This document shows positions 1-12,988 of a DNA stretch of 64,000 bases, one piece after another (within the stretch, counting starts at the first letter, position 1; the number at the start of each line of letters is the position of its first letter). Source of the DNA: Crotophaga sulcirostris (Eukaryota > Chordata > Aves > Cuculiformes > Crotophagidae); assembly GCA_013397455.1 (NCBI GenBank), contig VYZB01000016.1, positions 4,233,612 to 4,297,611 of the forward strand. Direction: 5' to 3'. The translations under genes were made by a program, and so were the position numbers. The notes under the pieces were generated by a model, which was given only the letters and a program-made list of their open reading frames with translations, searched no databases and was not told the origin of the DNA.

Positions 1-3000
1 ACACACTGCCTCTGACCTCATGCTTTGCAATGTACCTTAACAGCTTATTACTGTGATTGCATGGCAGCAATGGTTCATTTTATAGTTACTTTGAAAGAGC
101 CTTTCCTCTAGTGCTGAAAAATAATCTTAAGACTAATGCACAGTCTCTCCAGAAGACTGCTGTTAAACTGTCTATAACCAAGTGTCCAAACACTGCACTG
201 CTGTTTCATTTGCTTAACATTGACTCGCGAGCAATTAATATGCCTGACATAACAGCACACTACAAGGCCCATAAAATCTGTAGCAGTAGGGGAGTGAAAT
301 GATTATAACATTTTTTTTTCTTTTTTCAATAATACCAGACTACAGTTTGGGCACTGTAATCTTTTCAAAGCAAGAAGCTGAGCTGCGTCTGAACAGCTGT
401 TGTTTACTGAAGCAATAATTAGCAATGAACCAGTCAAAATTCCAGCTACCTTCCACAGCAGCTCAGCAGTCATTTGCACCCTGTGCCTGGAACCAGAAAG
501 GCTCTCAGCTTCACATGTAGACTATGCTTAATAAAAATCTCACTTAGGTAACTTTAAGAAAGGAAATATTAAAAATGGCAGCATCAGCCAGCCTTATGAA
601 TACCAGTAATCCCACTGAGCTCATTGTGAGCTGGGAGGCACAGATGGCAGCTCATACCAGATGTCCCTGACACAGTGGTTTGCAGCTGGTGGGGAACAGG
701 TCATTGCTGCAAATAAGGTGTTAGGCGGGCTCCTGCAGAATGGACTCTGCTGGCTCCAGGCAAGGCCGGCTGCACCCTACTCCTGGGACTGAAACCTCTG
801 GGGAAGCACGTGTGCAAAACCATTTGCCAAGTCTGCACTTCTGGTCTTGCAATGCTATTTAGCTTAGTTTGAGAGAGCAGCAGAGCAGCAGTAAGAGAGG
901 GCTGCGGGAGACAAGGGAGCAAAGAGGTAGCCATGGCCCATGTTGAAGATGGACGTCCTGATTCCACATCTCGATGAAACCTAGAGACATCCATGTTCTT
1001 CCACTGGGGGAAATCACTGGAGAGAAAGTGAGATATCCCAAAGAAGCCATTTGTTTATTCATAGGGCATGTTGCTAGTACATACGAGTTTGCAACGAGGA
1101 ATCTGAGTCCAAGTGTAAAATGTTTTCAGCTCACATGCTAACCACCTCGTTACTGGCAGCTGTGGTATATGTATTCATCCCTTGAAATCAGATGAAAACA
1201 TTAGTATATAGCTGTACACATCCCAGGTAGGACTCAGAAGTCAGGGTACGAAGTAAGACTAAAGCTAAACAAACCATTCTAATGGCCTGCTGCTGTCCAA
1301 AGGGTTAGTTGTATGCCCTTCTCCCACCTCTTCCCAGCCTAACCTTCCTATCCCTTATGCCAGCGCTTACATATATCTGATCCTGTTGTCAGCCACTATG
1401 AGAACCTAAATGCCCTTCTCCCCAGAGATACATTCTGCATGGATCTTAGCTCCCTGGAATGCCTTCAGGCAGCATGAGACAAGCATGATGACCCAAGTGA
1501 GAAGATAGGAACATGCAGCCAGGGTCGGTGTGAAGAGGAGACAGGGGCAGGACCTCATTGGCCAGAGTCAGTTTAAGTGGCTGTCCCATAAGAGTTTCAG
1601 TCACCTGCTCCCTCTCTGGCCTAGTAAGTATTTAATTTCTTACTTAAACACAAAACAGAATCAGCTTGAGATTGAGAAGGCCATGCCTCATACTAGCAGT
1701 AGCAGCCTTAAGTTGTCCCCATCTGAGCTGTTAGAGATGGAAGTTTAAGTCCCCAGGTTTTAAGTCTCCAGACCAGAAGAGCACTGGAAGCAGTTGGTCT
1801 CCAAGGACCCAGGGAGGGCTGCCAGACGCATCAGGGCAAGCGGGATGCTCCACAAACAGACATCAGCCCTGCTCCAGAGATTCCTTCTCCTGTGTGAGAA
1901 AACTTGCCTGCCAAAACTGATAGGTACATTTCCACTAACAGCTGTCAAATCAGTGGCTCCTGACTCGAGAAAATAAAAATACTTTGACAGAAAATTCCTG
2001 ACCAGCGCTACACAATAAGCCAGAAAATTATTTATCTCATTACATGTGTAGTGTCTTAGATCTCCCTTTCTAGTGAGTCAAGTTGTCCTTTTGAGATGGA
2101 ACTCCAGTGTTAAGAGACACAGGGATCCAGGACAGCCAGTTATGAGCTTGAGGAGTTTCAGTTAAATTAAATAAAATATATATCAAATTTCAATTTTTGT
2201 TGGAATTATACTTTTTTTCATATTACTGAGAAATGATAGCTATCACTTCTGTCATTGGAAATCCAACTAGAGTCACTGGGCTAGTAAAAGAAAAGAAAGA
2301 GCAGGAGGCCAGTACAGACCAGACAACAGACCAGTAGAGTTTCACTGGATGAGCTCAGGAAAGTAAGAAATGTTGAACAGTGAGCATTATTTTAAGTGAG
2401 GTCTTTCAGATTTAAGTGATAGGAACCTAACTGCTCTTTCAGCAACCTTTACCACCCCAGAGTAACTGCAGAAGTTCAGTCATTTTAAAATAAACATGGT
2501 GATATTTACATAAGTGTAAATAAAATCAAGTCACAGCATGCCATACCTTTCAGGTCTATTAAGACATACCCCATGCGGTGCTGTGAGGCACAAGGCCAAA
2601 TGAGTTCAACAACCCAAGAAATAGAATAGTGCCCTCAAAGTGTCTGGCCTGGGGTGTAATTAAACAGAAACCTGAAATTTCTGGAAGCACAAGGGATTTG
2701 CATTTTCTCATTCCTGTTGTCATTTGCATAAATCATTGCAACTCAGTATAAGAAGCATCATCTTTTTTCCAGAGTCCTACTTCTTTTCTCAGTCAGAGTA
2801 GACAAGAAATATTCAACCAGAATGCTATGGATCTGACTCTAGCTGACAAACAAAGGGAGATGTGGAGCTGACAGCCCATAGTCAAGAAAGGCTGGTGAGC
2901 CCAGATCTTGCAGCCCACACATCACATCAGATGACACCATGTTTTAGCACACCAGAGCACGAAGCCGCAGGAGCTCAAATAAAAGCCTATCTATATATAA

Positions 3001-3544
3001 AAGGTGCAAGTTGTAATGGTACCATAGGAAGTTAGGATACAAGCCTCATCAGAGGGTTCACATGGCTTCAGCTACTGTAACTAACAGGATTTGATTTTTG
3101 ATCAACAGAGTTCCGTTACCAAAACATTTGTACTGTACAAAATCTGTAAGACCAATTAGGATATGACAAGCTTTCCACTGAAATTCCTGGATCATGTTGC
3201 AGGGTTAAGCATTTAAAAAAAAAAAACAAACCCAAAACAACTGCATATTATAGTAAAATCTTCCCATCACTTACCAGCTAACATGAGAAATACAGTAGTG
3301 AATGGTCAGGTATATCCCAACTCAATACCCCCATCACAAAACCACCTGAACAATGTGTAGTGTGAGCATCTTTTTAATGGGGAGGAAATACAGAGGCTGT
3401 AGAGGGGGTAGCAGCAGGCTGCCTGGGGGAGCAGTTTTCTGTACCATGTTACAGGCTTAGGACCTCAAAAGACCTTGCTCTGAGAATTTTTCTCAGGGAC
3501 TTGTTTGGCAAGAGCAAAAATCATTACTCAAGCAATGGTTTCAT
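1..3544. other. Intergenic, nothing recognised
   Basis: Only short open frames (under 100 codons) occur, with no codon pattern or family motif. No repeat I can name is present. Confidence 0.5.
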
Positions 3545-3750
3545 CAAGGGAGGTTTAGGCTTGATATTAGGAAAACATTCTTCACTGAAAGGGTGATTGG
3601 CCATTGGAATGCGCTGCCGAGGGAGGTGGTGGAGTCGCCATGGTTTAGATGATGAGTTGGTGTGGGTGTTAGTGTTACTGTTGGGTTATAGGTTGGACTC
3701 GATGATCTCAAAGGTTTTTTCCAACCTTGTAATACTGTAATATTGTAAAA
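3545..3750 (+). mobile_element. CR1 LINE 3' end fragment
   Basis: The sequence has the CR1 tail features: a 'gatattaggaaaacattc' stretch, 'ggaatgcgctgcc', 'ttggactcgatgatct' and a degenerate terminal octamer array (aatactgtaatattgtaa). It is 5' truncated. Compared with the same-type copy at 36,345-36,545 it lacks an internal segment of roughly 45-50 bp. Confidence 0.85.
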
Positions 3751-4710
3751 GGAAATACTAGCTGAAGAAGAGAACATTGACTAAATAAAACACCAATAGC
3801 AAGTAAAGGAAGAGGAAGAAAGCCACTGTACCTCATATAGTACAGAGTCACAATGTCACAAAAGGCTGGAGCAGGGGAGAAGGCTCAAGGCCCTGATCTT
3901 GCATGCAAACTTGTACCATAGAGGAAGCCCTCTCCACCTGCCCCTCAAATGTTGTCTTCTCTCCTTACTAAATCTCCACAAGTCAGAAGAGGAGGCACAG
4001 GTTGAAGACTAGGGATCTCTGAAATGGAAGGGGCTGTCCCACCTTCTAACCAGGGTTACAAGCTTCTGCTTGTCACTCCCAAGCCATCTCAAGCCTCAAT
4101 CAGAGTGGCAGAGAGCCAGGGTCCTTTTTCCCATCTCCAAGCCACAAAGCTTTTGCTTCAAGTGCTTTGCAAATACCCAAGAAGACTCACATTCCTCATG
4201 CTCACAAGACCAACAAATAAACCTTATTAATGGTATCTTTATAATCTACATGCCCAGAGAGAGTGTGTGTTACCTCCTTGGACTAAGATGCATCATCTAA
4301 GAGCTTTCTTCCTGTTTATTTTAGGACATGTTCTCTCACTGCTCTGCTGGGGAAAGCCAAGGTGCATCTGATTGCTCTCCTCTTTTCCAAAACTTGTGAT
4401 TCAGGCTGTAATAGCTCTAAAGCAGTGTCTGTCTAGAGTATTACCCTAGACAGAAGTGGAAAGTCTCCTAGGGTGAAATTTTACAATTAGTGGCCCACTG
4501 CTCAGCCTTCCTGCTAGGTGAGCTGGCCTCAGAAACAGCAGTGAGTGGTTCTTGAGAGAGCCTACGCACCTTCCAAGGCCACAGGTCTTGTAATATTTCA
4601 CACCACAGGGGAGAGAAGGAAGTGAGAACAACAGAGGTTCTTAATAAAACTTAGTTCTTTTGAAACATCGCCCTTTGAAGTGCTCATAACATTGTACAAA
4701 AGAAGCCAAA

Positions 4711-4798
4711 CTTTATCCCCATTTTACAGAGAGATGTTAAGAGTTGCATGCAACACCGGGCCTGGAGCAAAGTCAAGAAACAAACCCCAGGCCGCCCA
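4711..4798 (-). repeat. MIR-like SINE relic
   Basis: 'ttatccccattttacagaga' followed by 'gatgttaagagttgcatgc' and 'caaaccccaggccgccc' matches the reverse complement of the MIR core in order, with several small gaps. MIR-type relics survive in birds but are heavily decayed. Confidence 0.5.
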
Positions 4799-7700
4799 GT
4801 TTCTACAGATCTAATGGTGGAACAGGCTGCCATCATGGGAATCTTCTCATAATGACAGTTTCTCCACAAAGGCACAGACATTTTAGCACTAATTTTAAAA
4901 ACATTTCCACTAGCAGTGGTGGAAGACTTAAGTGCTGATGTAACTCTCATGGAAATGAGATATGAAACAGGATCCACAATTCCCTGTAAGAGACTGAGAT
5001 GTTGGCTTGTGTTACAGTTGCTTTTCAGTGAGAATTTAAGCCAGTTTCCACCAGTTTAGAAGCTTTTCACAATCAGGCATGTCTTAAGCCATTCAGCAGA
5101 TGCTCATAGAAAGTTTTGCACTTGTGTGAGATCCTCTAGAGAAAAAGGAGATCTTCAAAGGGATAACAGTGTCTACTTCTGATTAAAAGCCCAGCTTAAT
5201 ATGCTGCTTGAACACCACTGGGTGCATCCTGCATAGCACATTCTGATCAGCAGTGCAATGAACATTCAAAAGAAATATTTTTCTTGTCCTGTTGGTTTAT
5301 ATGAAGTTTAGAGTTTTAAATGATTCTTGACTGGAACACAAGTACCCTGCAGTCAGCAGAGACAGCCCTAGACTTAAACTGTTCAGAAACAGTACCTCCT
5401 GCTCCTGCTCCTGTCCCAAGGAAATAGGAAGTCATGGCGAAGCTGCTCTGGTTTCCCACTGGCGCTGGTTGTTGGAGTGGCCAGGCAATCATTAGCTATC
5501 AGCAGCTCCAAGAGCTTAGAGCGAGTACCTGGGGAAGCTTGAGTCAAATTTTATTGTCAGTTTTGAATACACTGCCACATTTACAACTCTCCCATTCTGT
5601 GCTGCACCAAATGCTGTGCCACTGTAGCAGGAGCCTAGGCTCCTAACATTTATGAACAGTGAGTTGAAAATCTACTCAAACCACATTGCAAAAGAAGTGA
5701 CCTATGCATCTATATTTTAAGTAGCAGATGCGATTTCCTTGCGAGCTTACTACCAGAATCTTCCTGTCCTCTAAGTAACCTGGGGACTAGCCCTCTCTTG
5801 TTCTTCCATTAAAGAAGCTATGCTGCAATACCCCTCGTAAAGGGTGCCTGTGCCTCTGTCTGCCCCAAGGTTATCAGGAGTAAAGCCACATCCCCACATC
5901 TCCCGGTAGTGCTGGCTTCCTAAGTGATGTAGGGGACCTGTTAGCAGCCTGCCTGTGTGTTCATGTAATAGTCTGTTAGGAGAGCAAACCTCAGCTGACG
6001 GATAGATGTTTGTTTTATTAGCACAGGTTTTTCTACCACTTCTCCAGGGAGAAAAGAAGGAAGTTTCTTCCCCACAAATGTAACTATTCAGACTATGAGG
6101 GCATAAAATCTGCTGCCACTGCTTAAACAACAACAACAATGATATGAACATGAGAAGCCAGGAGAGACATTTGGTAAGCAGTGAAACTCATACAAGCAAC
6201 AGAGCCTGACACCTAATGGAGGAAGAGTCAATGAAGGTCAGAAAAATTATATTTGGAATCTCTGCACTACTTTTAAACTAGAAGTGCTGCCTGTTGCCGG
6301 TGGCTGTTGGTGTAGTTTTCAATGTGTTCATATGGTAGCTATTCATTGTTGGGCAATTATCTTGTTTTATTTTTCTATTTATTTATCGAGTAAATCAAAC
6401 TAATAAAAATCCAGCCCACGATTGCCATGGGAACACTCCAACAAGGACAGATGCAGTGTGTAGCTGCAAGGAAAGAAAGCAGGCTTCAACTTTATTAAAT
6501 TATACACAAGGCAATCAATACAACTTAACACAAACAGCCCTTGCAGGCTCTGCACTAACCATCCAGAAGGCTCAAGCAGTAACTTTAGAGCTTCTTGCAA
6601 CACCAAACCTTAACAAGCACTGTGCCAAGTTTCTGTAAGGGAACATGCTCCAGAATGCAGTCTTTCTTGCCCTACCCTCATGTCCTTCTAAAGGGAATCC
6701 CAGAAATTGTATAGTCTACTTTTCTACGCACAGACATTCCAGGAATTTTTTAATTTTCCCAAATCGGGTATATTTGTGCTGAATTCTTGCTCTGGCAATC
6801 CCAGAATTTGTATTGAAAATGTAGTCCTAGTTAAAATAACACATTTAGGCAATTTCAAACAGGTTCTGAGAGCAGAAAACAAATCATTCACAAACAAATC
6901 TAAATTGTTGTTCAGCTTAACTTGGGCACTGTCTCTGCAAAGACGGATGACAGGAGACAGGAAAATAGAAAGCAGAGAGGAGATTAAAGCGATAAAGGGC
7001 CTACAAAGCTCATAGCAATTTTTCTCCTTAATTTCCTCATATTAAAGGTAATGCCACTGAGAGAAAGCCAGCAAAAAAAGAATGACATGCACTGCCCAGA
7101 CTGTAGTTGTAAAAGGCAGTCTCATCTCTCCCGATCCTTTGTATCACTGGCAGTGAGGGTTGTCTTTCTGGACACTGCAGGGAGAGAGGGTGTCAGGCAT
7201 TTGATTAGGCCAGATCACAGTCTCCTTAAGTCCCCCAGCTGGGAGCCATCTGGCAGTAACTCACTCTGTGCAGGTCATCCTTTCTATTGCAATGCATTCC
7301 CACCTGCCAGAGTGCTGTGATTATCCTCCCTGCTCACATCCTCTTAAACTTGTCCCAGCAGTGCTGACAAGACCCCCCTCACCCTTCGTTGCAGAGTTAG
7401 GAAGAGGCCCCATTGCCTTTCTGCACTGGGCATCCTGACTCAATCCTAAGAGCTCTTTTCTTTATTTCTAGTCCTCTTCTGATGACAGTTTATCAGGAAT
7501 CAGCTCTGCAATCAAGCAATATCTATTCCAAGAACTTTGCAGAATAAAAGATAATGTTCATTGCTTTGCTTCCTCTATCCATACTTTGCCTCTTTCTGGG
7601 ATTATTCAGTATTTCATTTCCAGTATCAGCCAGCATTGTCTCCAGTCCCTAGCCAGAGGGATATATTGGCTCTGCCCGGTGGAACTGCAGCACTGAGTAT

Positions 7701-10700
7701 GCGACTTCAAAGCAGGCAGACACTGATCTTCCCTGTTCAAGTTATTTAAGCCACCAGTGGGTGATACCTGCTCTGATATTGTTTATCCAGGACAGCCATG
7801 CAGCTTCCACCCATACTCTCTTGCAGCATCTCCAGGACAGAGCTTGGCTCTGTCCCTAATATCTTTGCCTTATCTACTCTCCCTGTAAGAAGTCCTATGT
7901 GGTGCCATTCCTTCCCTCTGCCATTCCCACACACATACAGATAGGCATCGGTACATTTAGATGAACTTTCCTCAGATACAGCAACTGTGCCTTCTTTTAT
8001 TAACTGAAAATATTCTGCAATCTGTATTGCGTTATTCCTGTTACATTTCTCGGCACTTTGTATTCTCAATCACCATTACATTGCACACCAAAGTGACTGT
8101 GTGGCAAATTCTGCCAGTGCTGCACTGGAGGGACGACTTGTGATTTTGATGCATTGAAACAATCTTTTAACTAACAAGAAAGCACAACTCCAACTTGGAA
8201 AGGTTTGTGTTCACTTCTGTGATTTCTTATTTGAGCTTTCTGAATGGAAGTGGATTGAGAGTGAGGTAGTTGGAGTTACAGCTGTTGCTTCCTATTCCAT
8301 CCTATTTAGGAAGGGGTTTTGTCTCTAATTTCCTTCTCCATGAGGTATTTAAGCGAAGACTTAAGAGTAATATCGCTATTGCCAACAAGATTGTGTTTGT
8401 TCTCCATTGCACTGCACAAGCACGAAGTTACAGATAAATCAAGCACTGCAGAATTTCCTTTTACCATGCTATTAAGTTATTGCGACGTCTTAATTCTCAT
8501 CTCTTCTGATCAAATAGCTTTAGCTATTTTAAAGTAACAAGTCAATTGTTTCCTTTCTGCTTAACCCTTTAAAGTACATTTCATCCTTGAGGCTGAATTA
8601 CTGATGAGCAGCATTTATTAGCAAAATCGAGGTTTTCAGAGTTTTTGTTCACTTTTCTTTTAGTTGAACCTCATTATGACCAGCCAGCTATCATAAATGA
8701 GACGTCATAGTTCTGTAAGTGAAAGATGTTTCTCATTTAAGAATGGGTCTGTGATAAACATTTCCATATAAAATTGTTGTTTTCTAATTAGTATGTCACG
8801 GTTGGCATTATTTACATTGCTGAAGTCTGTCTTTAAAATAAAATATGAATATGTATTTTGTCACAAAATCAAGGCAATAAAATGTTCTGTAGCAACAACT
8901 ATATGATTATGTTTTTAATACAATTCAGCTAAAAACGGTGACTGACTCATGAAGAAAACACCCTGCATGGAGTACCTTAAGAACGTGCTTACTTTCTTCA
9001 TTGCAGTATTTGGTTCCAATGAGGACTGAACAGTAGATCAGGATGCTTGGGAAGAGGCAATTCCTACCAGAACAGAGCCGAAAATAAACAGTACTCTTAA
9101 AGTATTGTCAAATCTGAGGAAATGCCGATCTGGAACCTAACCTTACGGTAACTCCCAGCCTCAGCCTGGAACCAAAATCCAAGCTCTGAAAAGCCTTGAA
9201 CTCTGCAAGTTCACATCTGGGTCCAATCAGACAGCTCAAGCCCATTTCCAAGCAGAGGCAAGCTGAAAGGCATGTGGTATGCTGGGGAGACAAACCACAG
9301 ATGTTTATTGTGCTCTTGCGCCCTTAGCAATTGTTTTAATGGGTTGGAGATCCTAGGAGACCGTTTGACTTTTGTTCATGTCTGTACGGTTCTCTTATAA
9401 TGCTGACTGTGCAGAAGCCTGAAGCTGTCAACAATCTGCTTCCAGTGTTATTTCAAGGAAAGAATAGTGAAGTGACATCCGATATGTTGAGAGAGGATAG
9501 GGAGGGGGATATTTTTAAAATATAAAGCAACAACAAAAATCTGTATGGAATCAATACTACAATCAATACTTTCTGCCCCTTTGGAAAGCACAGCTTAGTC
9601 TGAAACACAGGTTTCTCCCCCTCTGTTGCAACAACTATCCATTAAAAAGAATAGTACTTACCTTGCCAAGACCGCATTGTCAGTAAGTGTTTTGAAGCTC
9701 TGCAATAATGATTATTGTGCAGTATTACATTTTAATAATTCAAATAAATCATGGAACATTATGAACTCTATGGCCAAGTAAATACTCTGTTGCAACTCCA
9801 GCCTCGGAAAGCATCCTCCATTTCAGGAGAATTGTCTCTTTGCAGAAATGAGCATTCTGAAACTGCTGCCTGTCTTCACAAAGAGCAGCCCTAGCTGCAG
9901 CTGGTCTCCTCCAGTCTGTGCATCCATGTTTGTGAAGATCATCATCATGTGATAACTGTGGTGAAGTGATCTTCTGCTTGTACCATCAGACTTGTGCAAG
10001 CAAGAAAATCCATCTGTATGTGGCATTCGGCTCCTTTCCTTTGCACTTTAGTCATTACAATTTGGAACTGGAACCTAGTCAATGCCAACAAGAAACATCT
10101 GTTCTGGTAGGAGTGACTCCATGGCATTTCATTTTTTAATGGTCCTACATGAACCTGGTTTGAACAGAGAATGTGAACTGCAGAAGTTGCTGGTGTGAGC
10201 ACTAGCCAGGAGTTTCCCCAGTCCTTCCATCCAAGAGCCTAACTGTGGCAGAGAAGGCAAGGACGGTCCTTCCCCTCTGAGACAAAGCAGAGATGGTAAG
10301 TGAGAGAGGCTTTGTAAAGCGTGCCAGTGAAGGACAAGTGGATCAGAAGAAGAAAGACTCAAGGACAGCGGAGGTGAAGAAATGCTACAGTTTTGCAGGA
10401 GTGAGTACGTGTCCAGGAAAGAAAAGAACGAGACAAAATTTAAAAAGAAAATGGAGAGCAGAATTAAAGAGAAATGTCATTACTCAAGAGCATTGGTTTC
10501 AGGGGGAGAAGAGTTAGAAAATGTATTGCTTAGGCTAGAGAGCGCACTAGGGAAGGCTATCAAGCATGGATGTCAGCTATGTAAAAATATACTGTTAGTA
10601 CTATTCAGCTGGACTAACATGGCACACAAATTCCTGGATCTCCCTGGTCACTGGGAATTTTACAGACTACTTAAAAGACATGAGGATTTCACTTACTGTT

Positions 10701-12286
10701 TTGCCCTAAACACAGACTTTTGTGGCCACTGAGATTTAGATAGTAACGAAAGTGCAAATTCTGGAAAAGTGCATGAGAAGGCTTTGTCTTCCTAAGGATA
10801 CAAAGCATTTCAATTTTTTTCAGTTCTTATATAAACATGACAACACAGAGGCTCATTGCTCTAATCCCTATCTTAAAGCTCTGTCTGTTTCTGTTGGACA
10901 ATTCCACAACTAAAAGTTTGGTGAGGCTGACTGCTCTGTTTAGAGCAGAGCAGTAAAGACAAAGGACATTTTCTAATCTGCTAAATCATGTAGCTCAAGG
11001 GTCTCTCCGCTATTATGCATGTGCTTTTCTACAACCCTCAGAAGATAAGATTAGATTAGATGGAATATTATCAGAACTAATGTATCACTAGAAAATGGAA
11101 GAAGTTGCTGTCTATTAAAGTGCAACAAAACTACTAAACAGGAAATGGATGACTGGCTACAATAAATCAAACCTTAATAAGGCTTTCAATCTATGTGTTT
11201 TTTTATTTATAGCAGAGAACTGAATAGGCTAATATTTCTCATTCAAATTTACATAAATACGTTCTTTACTGTCTGGTAGGTCAAACAGAGCCCTGGTAGG
11301 TGCAGACATAATTCCCCTGGCTTCTGAGAAGTCAAAGTAACCACACTTTTGAGGAATGTGTTGCTCTGACAAACAGCAGAGTCAAACGTACTCCATGACA
11401 GATAGAAAATTTGCATTTCCATTAGCAAGGCCTTTGTCAAATGAAATCCCTAAAGGCAATGAAGAATGTGTGTAGAAGGAAAATGCAGTGTATTAATTTA
11501 CCACCACCCCCAAAAAAAATTCACTGTATAGTTCAATGAAATGTAGGTTAAGATAAAAGGCAGAAGGAAAAGATTTACGTTCCAGGGGGCCATACAATAA
11601 AGGGATAGTGATTTATGCATGCTTTTGCCACAGGATAGCCCAGAAAAATGCTTTTAGATAGCTTGGCTGGCTGGTAATTTATCAAGGACTCAGTTCTTCT
11701 ATCCTGTTCAAAATTAGCAGCTGCTCAATGCCATTGAGATGTACTGGGTTAGGGCACAGGAATCAAACCGAGTCTGCGCCTGGGCCACTTTGATCTTCTG
11801 AAAAACCTGGCCTAGATGCTGAAGTAGTTGCAAAAATAAGCCCAGATTTTACATTTTAATGGAGAGTGTGTCATCTTTTTGACTGATATCTCTCAGAAAG
11901 GACTGAAATTATTATTGTTTTTAATGATATTCCTGTTCTTTTATGCTCTGTGACCCCCATTTTTCATAGATGAAATTGTTAACTATAAATTAACAAAGCA
12001 TCAGTGGAATTATGGATTAAACGAGATACTATTTAATATGAATTAAAATGTCAGAAATTGGTCCTAAGTTTAATTTGGCCAGCCTTCAAAATACATTAGC
12101 ATTATCACAACTAATTCTGATCGTTCTGGGATGTCTATATCCTGTGTTAGTTCCTCATTTATATTCCAGATATTTATCATCAAGGGTTGCTTTATCTTGA
12201 TACTGATGGAATTAAATTTATGGAATTGGCATGAGGAATACCCAAAGAAACACAATGATTTATTAGTCAATATTAGTTTCCCCAGA
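4799..12286. other. Intergenic, nothing recognised
   Basis: Short chance frames only, the longest 126 codons at 5,771-6,151 (minus), without motifs. A short (CAA)n tract is near 6,127. No CR1 tail was seen. Confidence 0.5.
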
Positions 12287-12343
12287 AATGTTTGAGCATT
12301 TCTGAATATGCATCATAAAGACTAACCTAAGATCATACAGAAT
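12287..12343 (+). repeat. Left arm of a perfect 57-bp inverted repeat
   Basis: This arm, starting 'aatgtttgagcatttctgaa', is the exact reverse complement of 12,932-12,988. A single mismatch follows at the inner edge, then three more matching bases. Neither arm resembles CR1 or another repeat I know. Confidence 0.95.
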
Positions 12344-12931
12344 TAATGTTTTCAAATCTTTATCAGTGTGTTCTTGCCCACCACAGCCTATCCCACTAGG
12401 AGCTGGCCCTTTCCACAGTATTACCTTCCCTTCTGACACCCCTTCCTCTACTCTGGAGCACATGGCTATACAGCATGAACTTGTTGCAGTCCTTACCAAC
12501 ATTTACTTTCACTTATCTGCATTGTTGTGCCTATGTAATGCCAACAGTTTGCCTGGACTTCTGCGTTCAGATGTGGAAACAAGATCCCAGCTCTGAGGCG
12601 CTCAGGGAGAAGACTTTTGCATTTTTTTGTGCACTGTCAATAGCTCTAGGAGTACATGCATTCTCTTTACCAAGTCAGCTAATAAAAGTAAATTTGGCTC
12701 ACTGAGAAGTCTTTTCAGGAACAGCTCAAATATTTACATACCCCTTTTCATGCAGAACTCTCACAAGTTGACTCTATTGATCACAGTTCAGACAAGACAA
12801 CTGCCAAGAAAAATTACAGTAATTCTTGGATAGGTGTTCTAGTTTATTCCTCCTCCTGTATGCAGTCAAGTTGTACTGGCACATGCCCCTGTGTGCTGTG
12901 TGGTGCTTGTAAACTATGACATCAAAAATTT

Positions 12932-12988
12932 ATTCTGTATGATCTTAGGTTAGTCTTTATGATGCATATTCAGAAATGCTCAAACATT
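12932..12988 (-). repeat. Right arm of a perfect 57-bp inverted repeat
   Basis: It starts 'attctgtatgatcttaggtt' and ends 'aaatgctcaaacatt'. The 588-bp spacer between arms is AT-rich and holds no recognisable gene. No target-site duplication is obvious outside the arms. Confidence 0.95.

Noticed and set aside
7746..8069. 107-codon minus-strand frame
   Set aside because: Looks protein-like in composition but matches no family I know and has no supporting gene structure.
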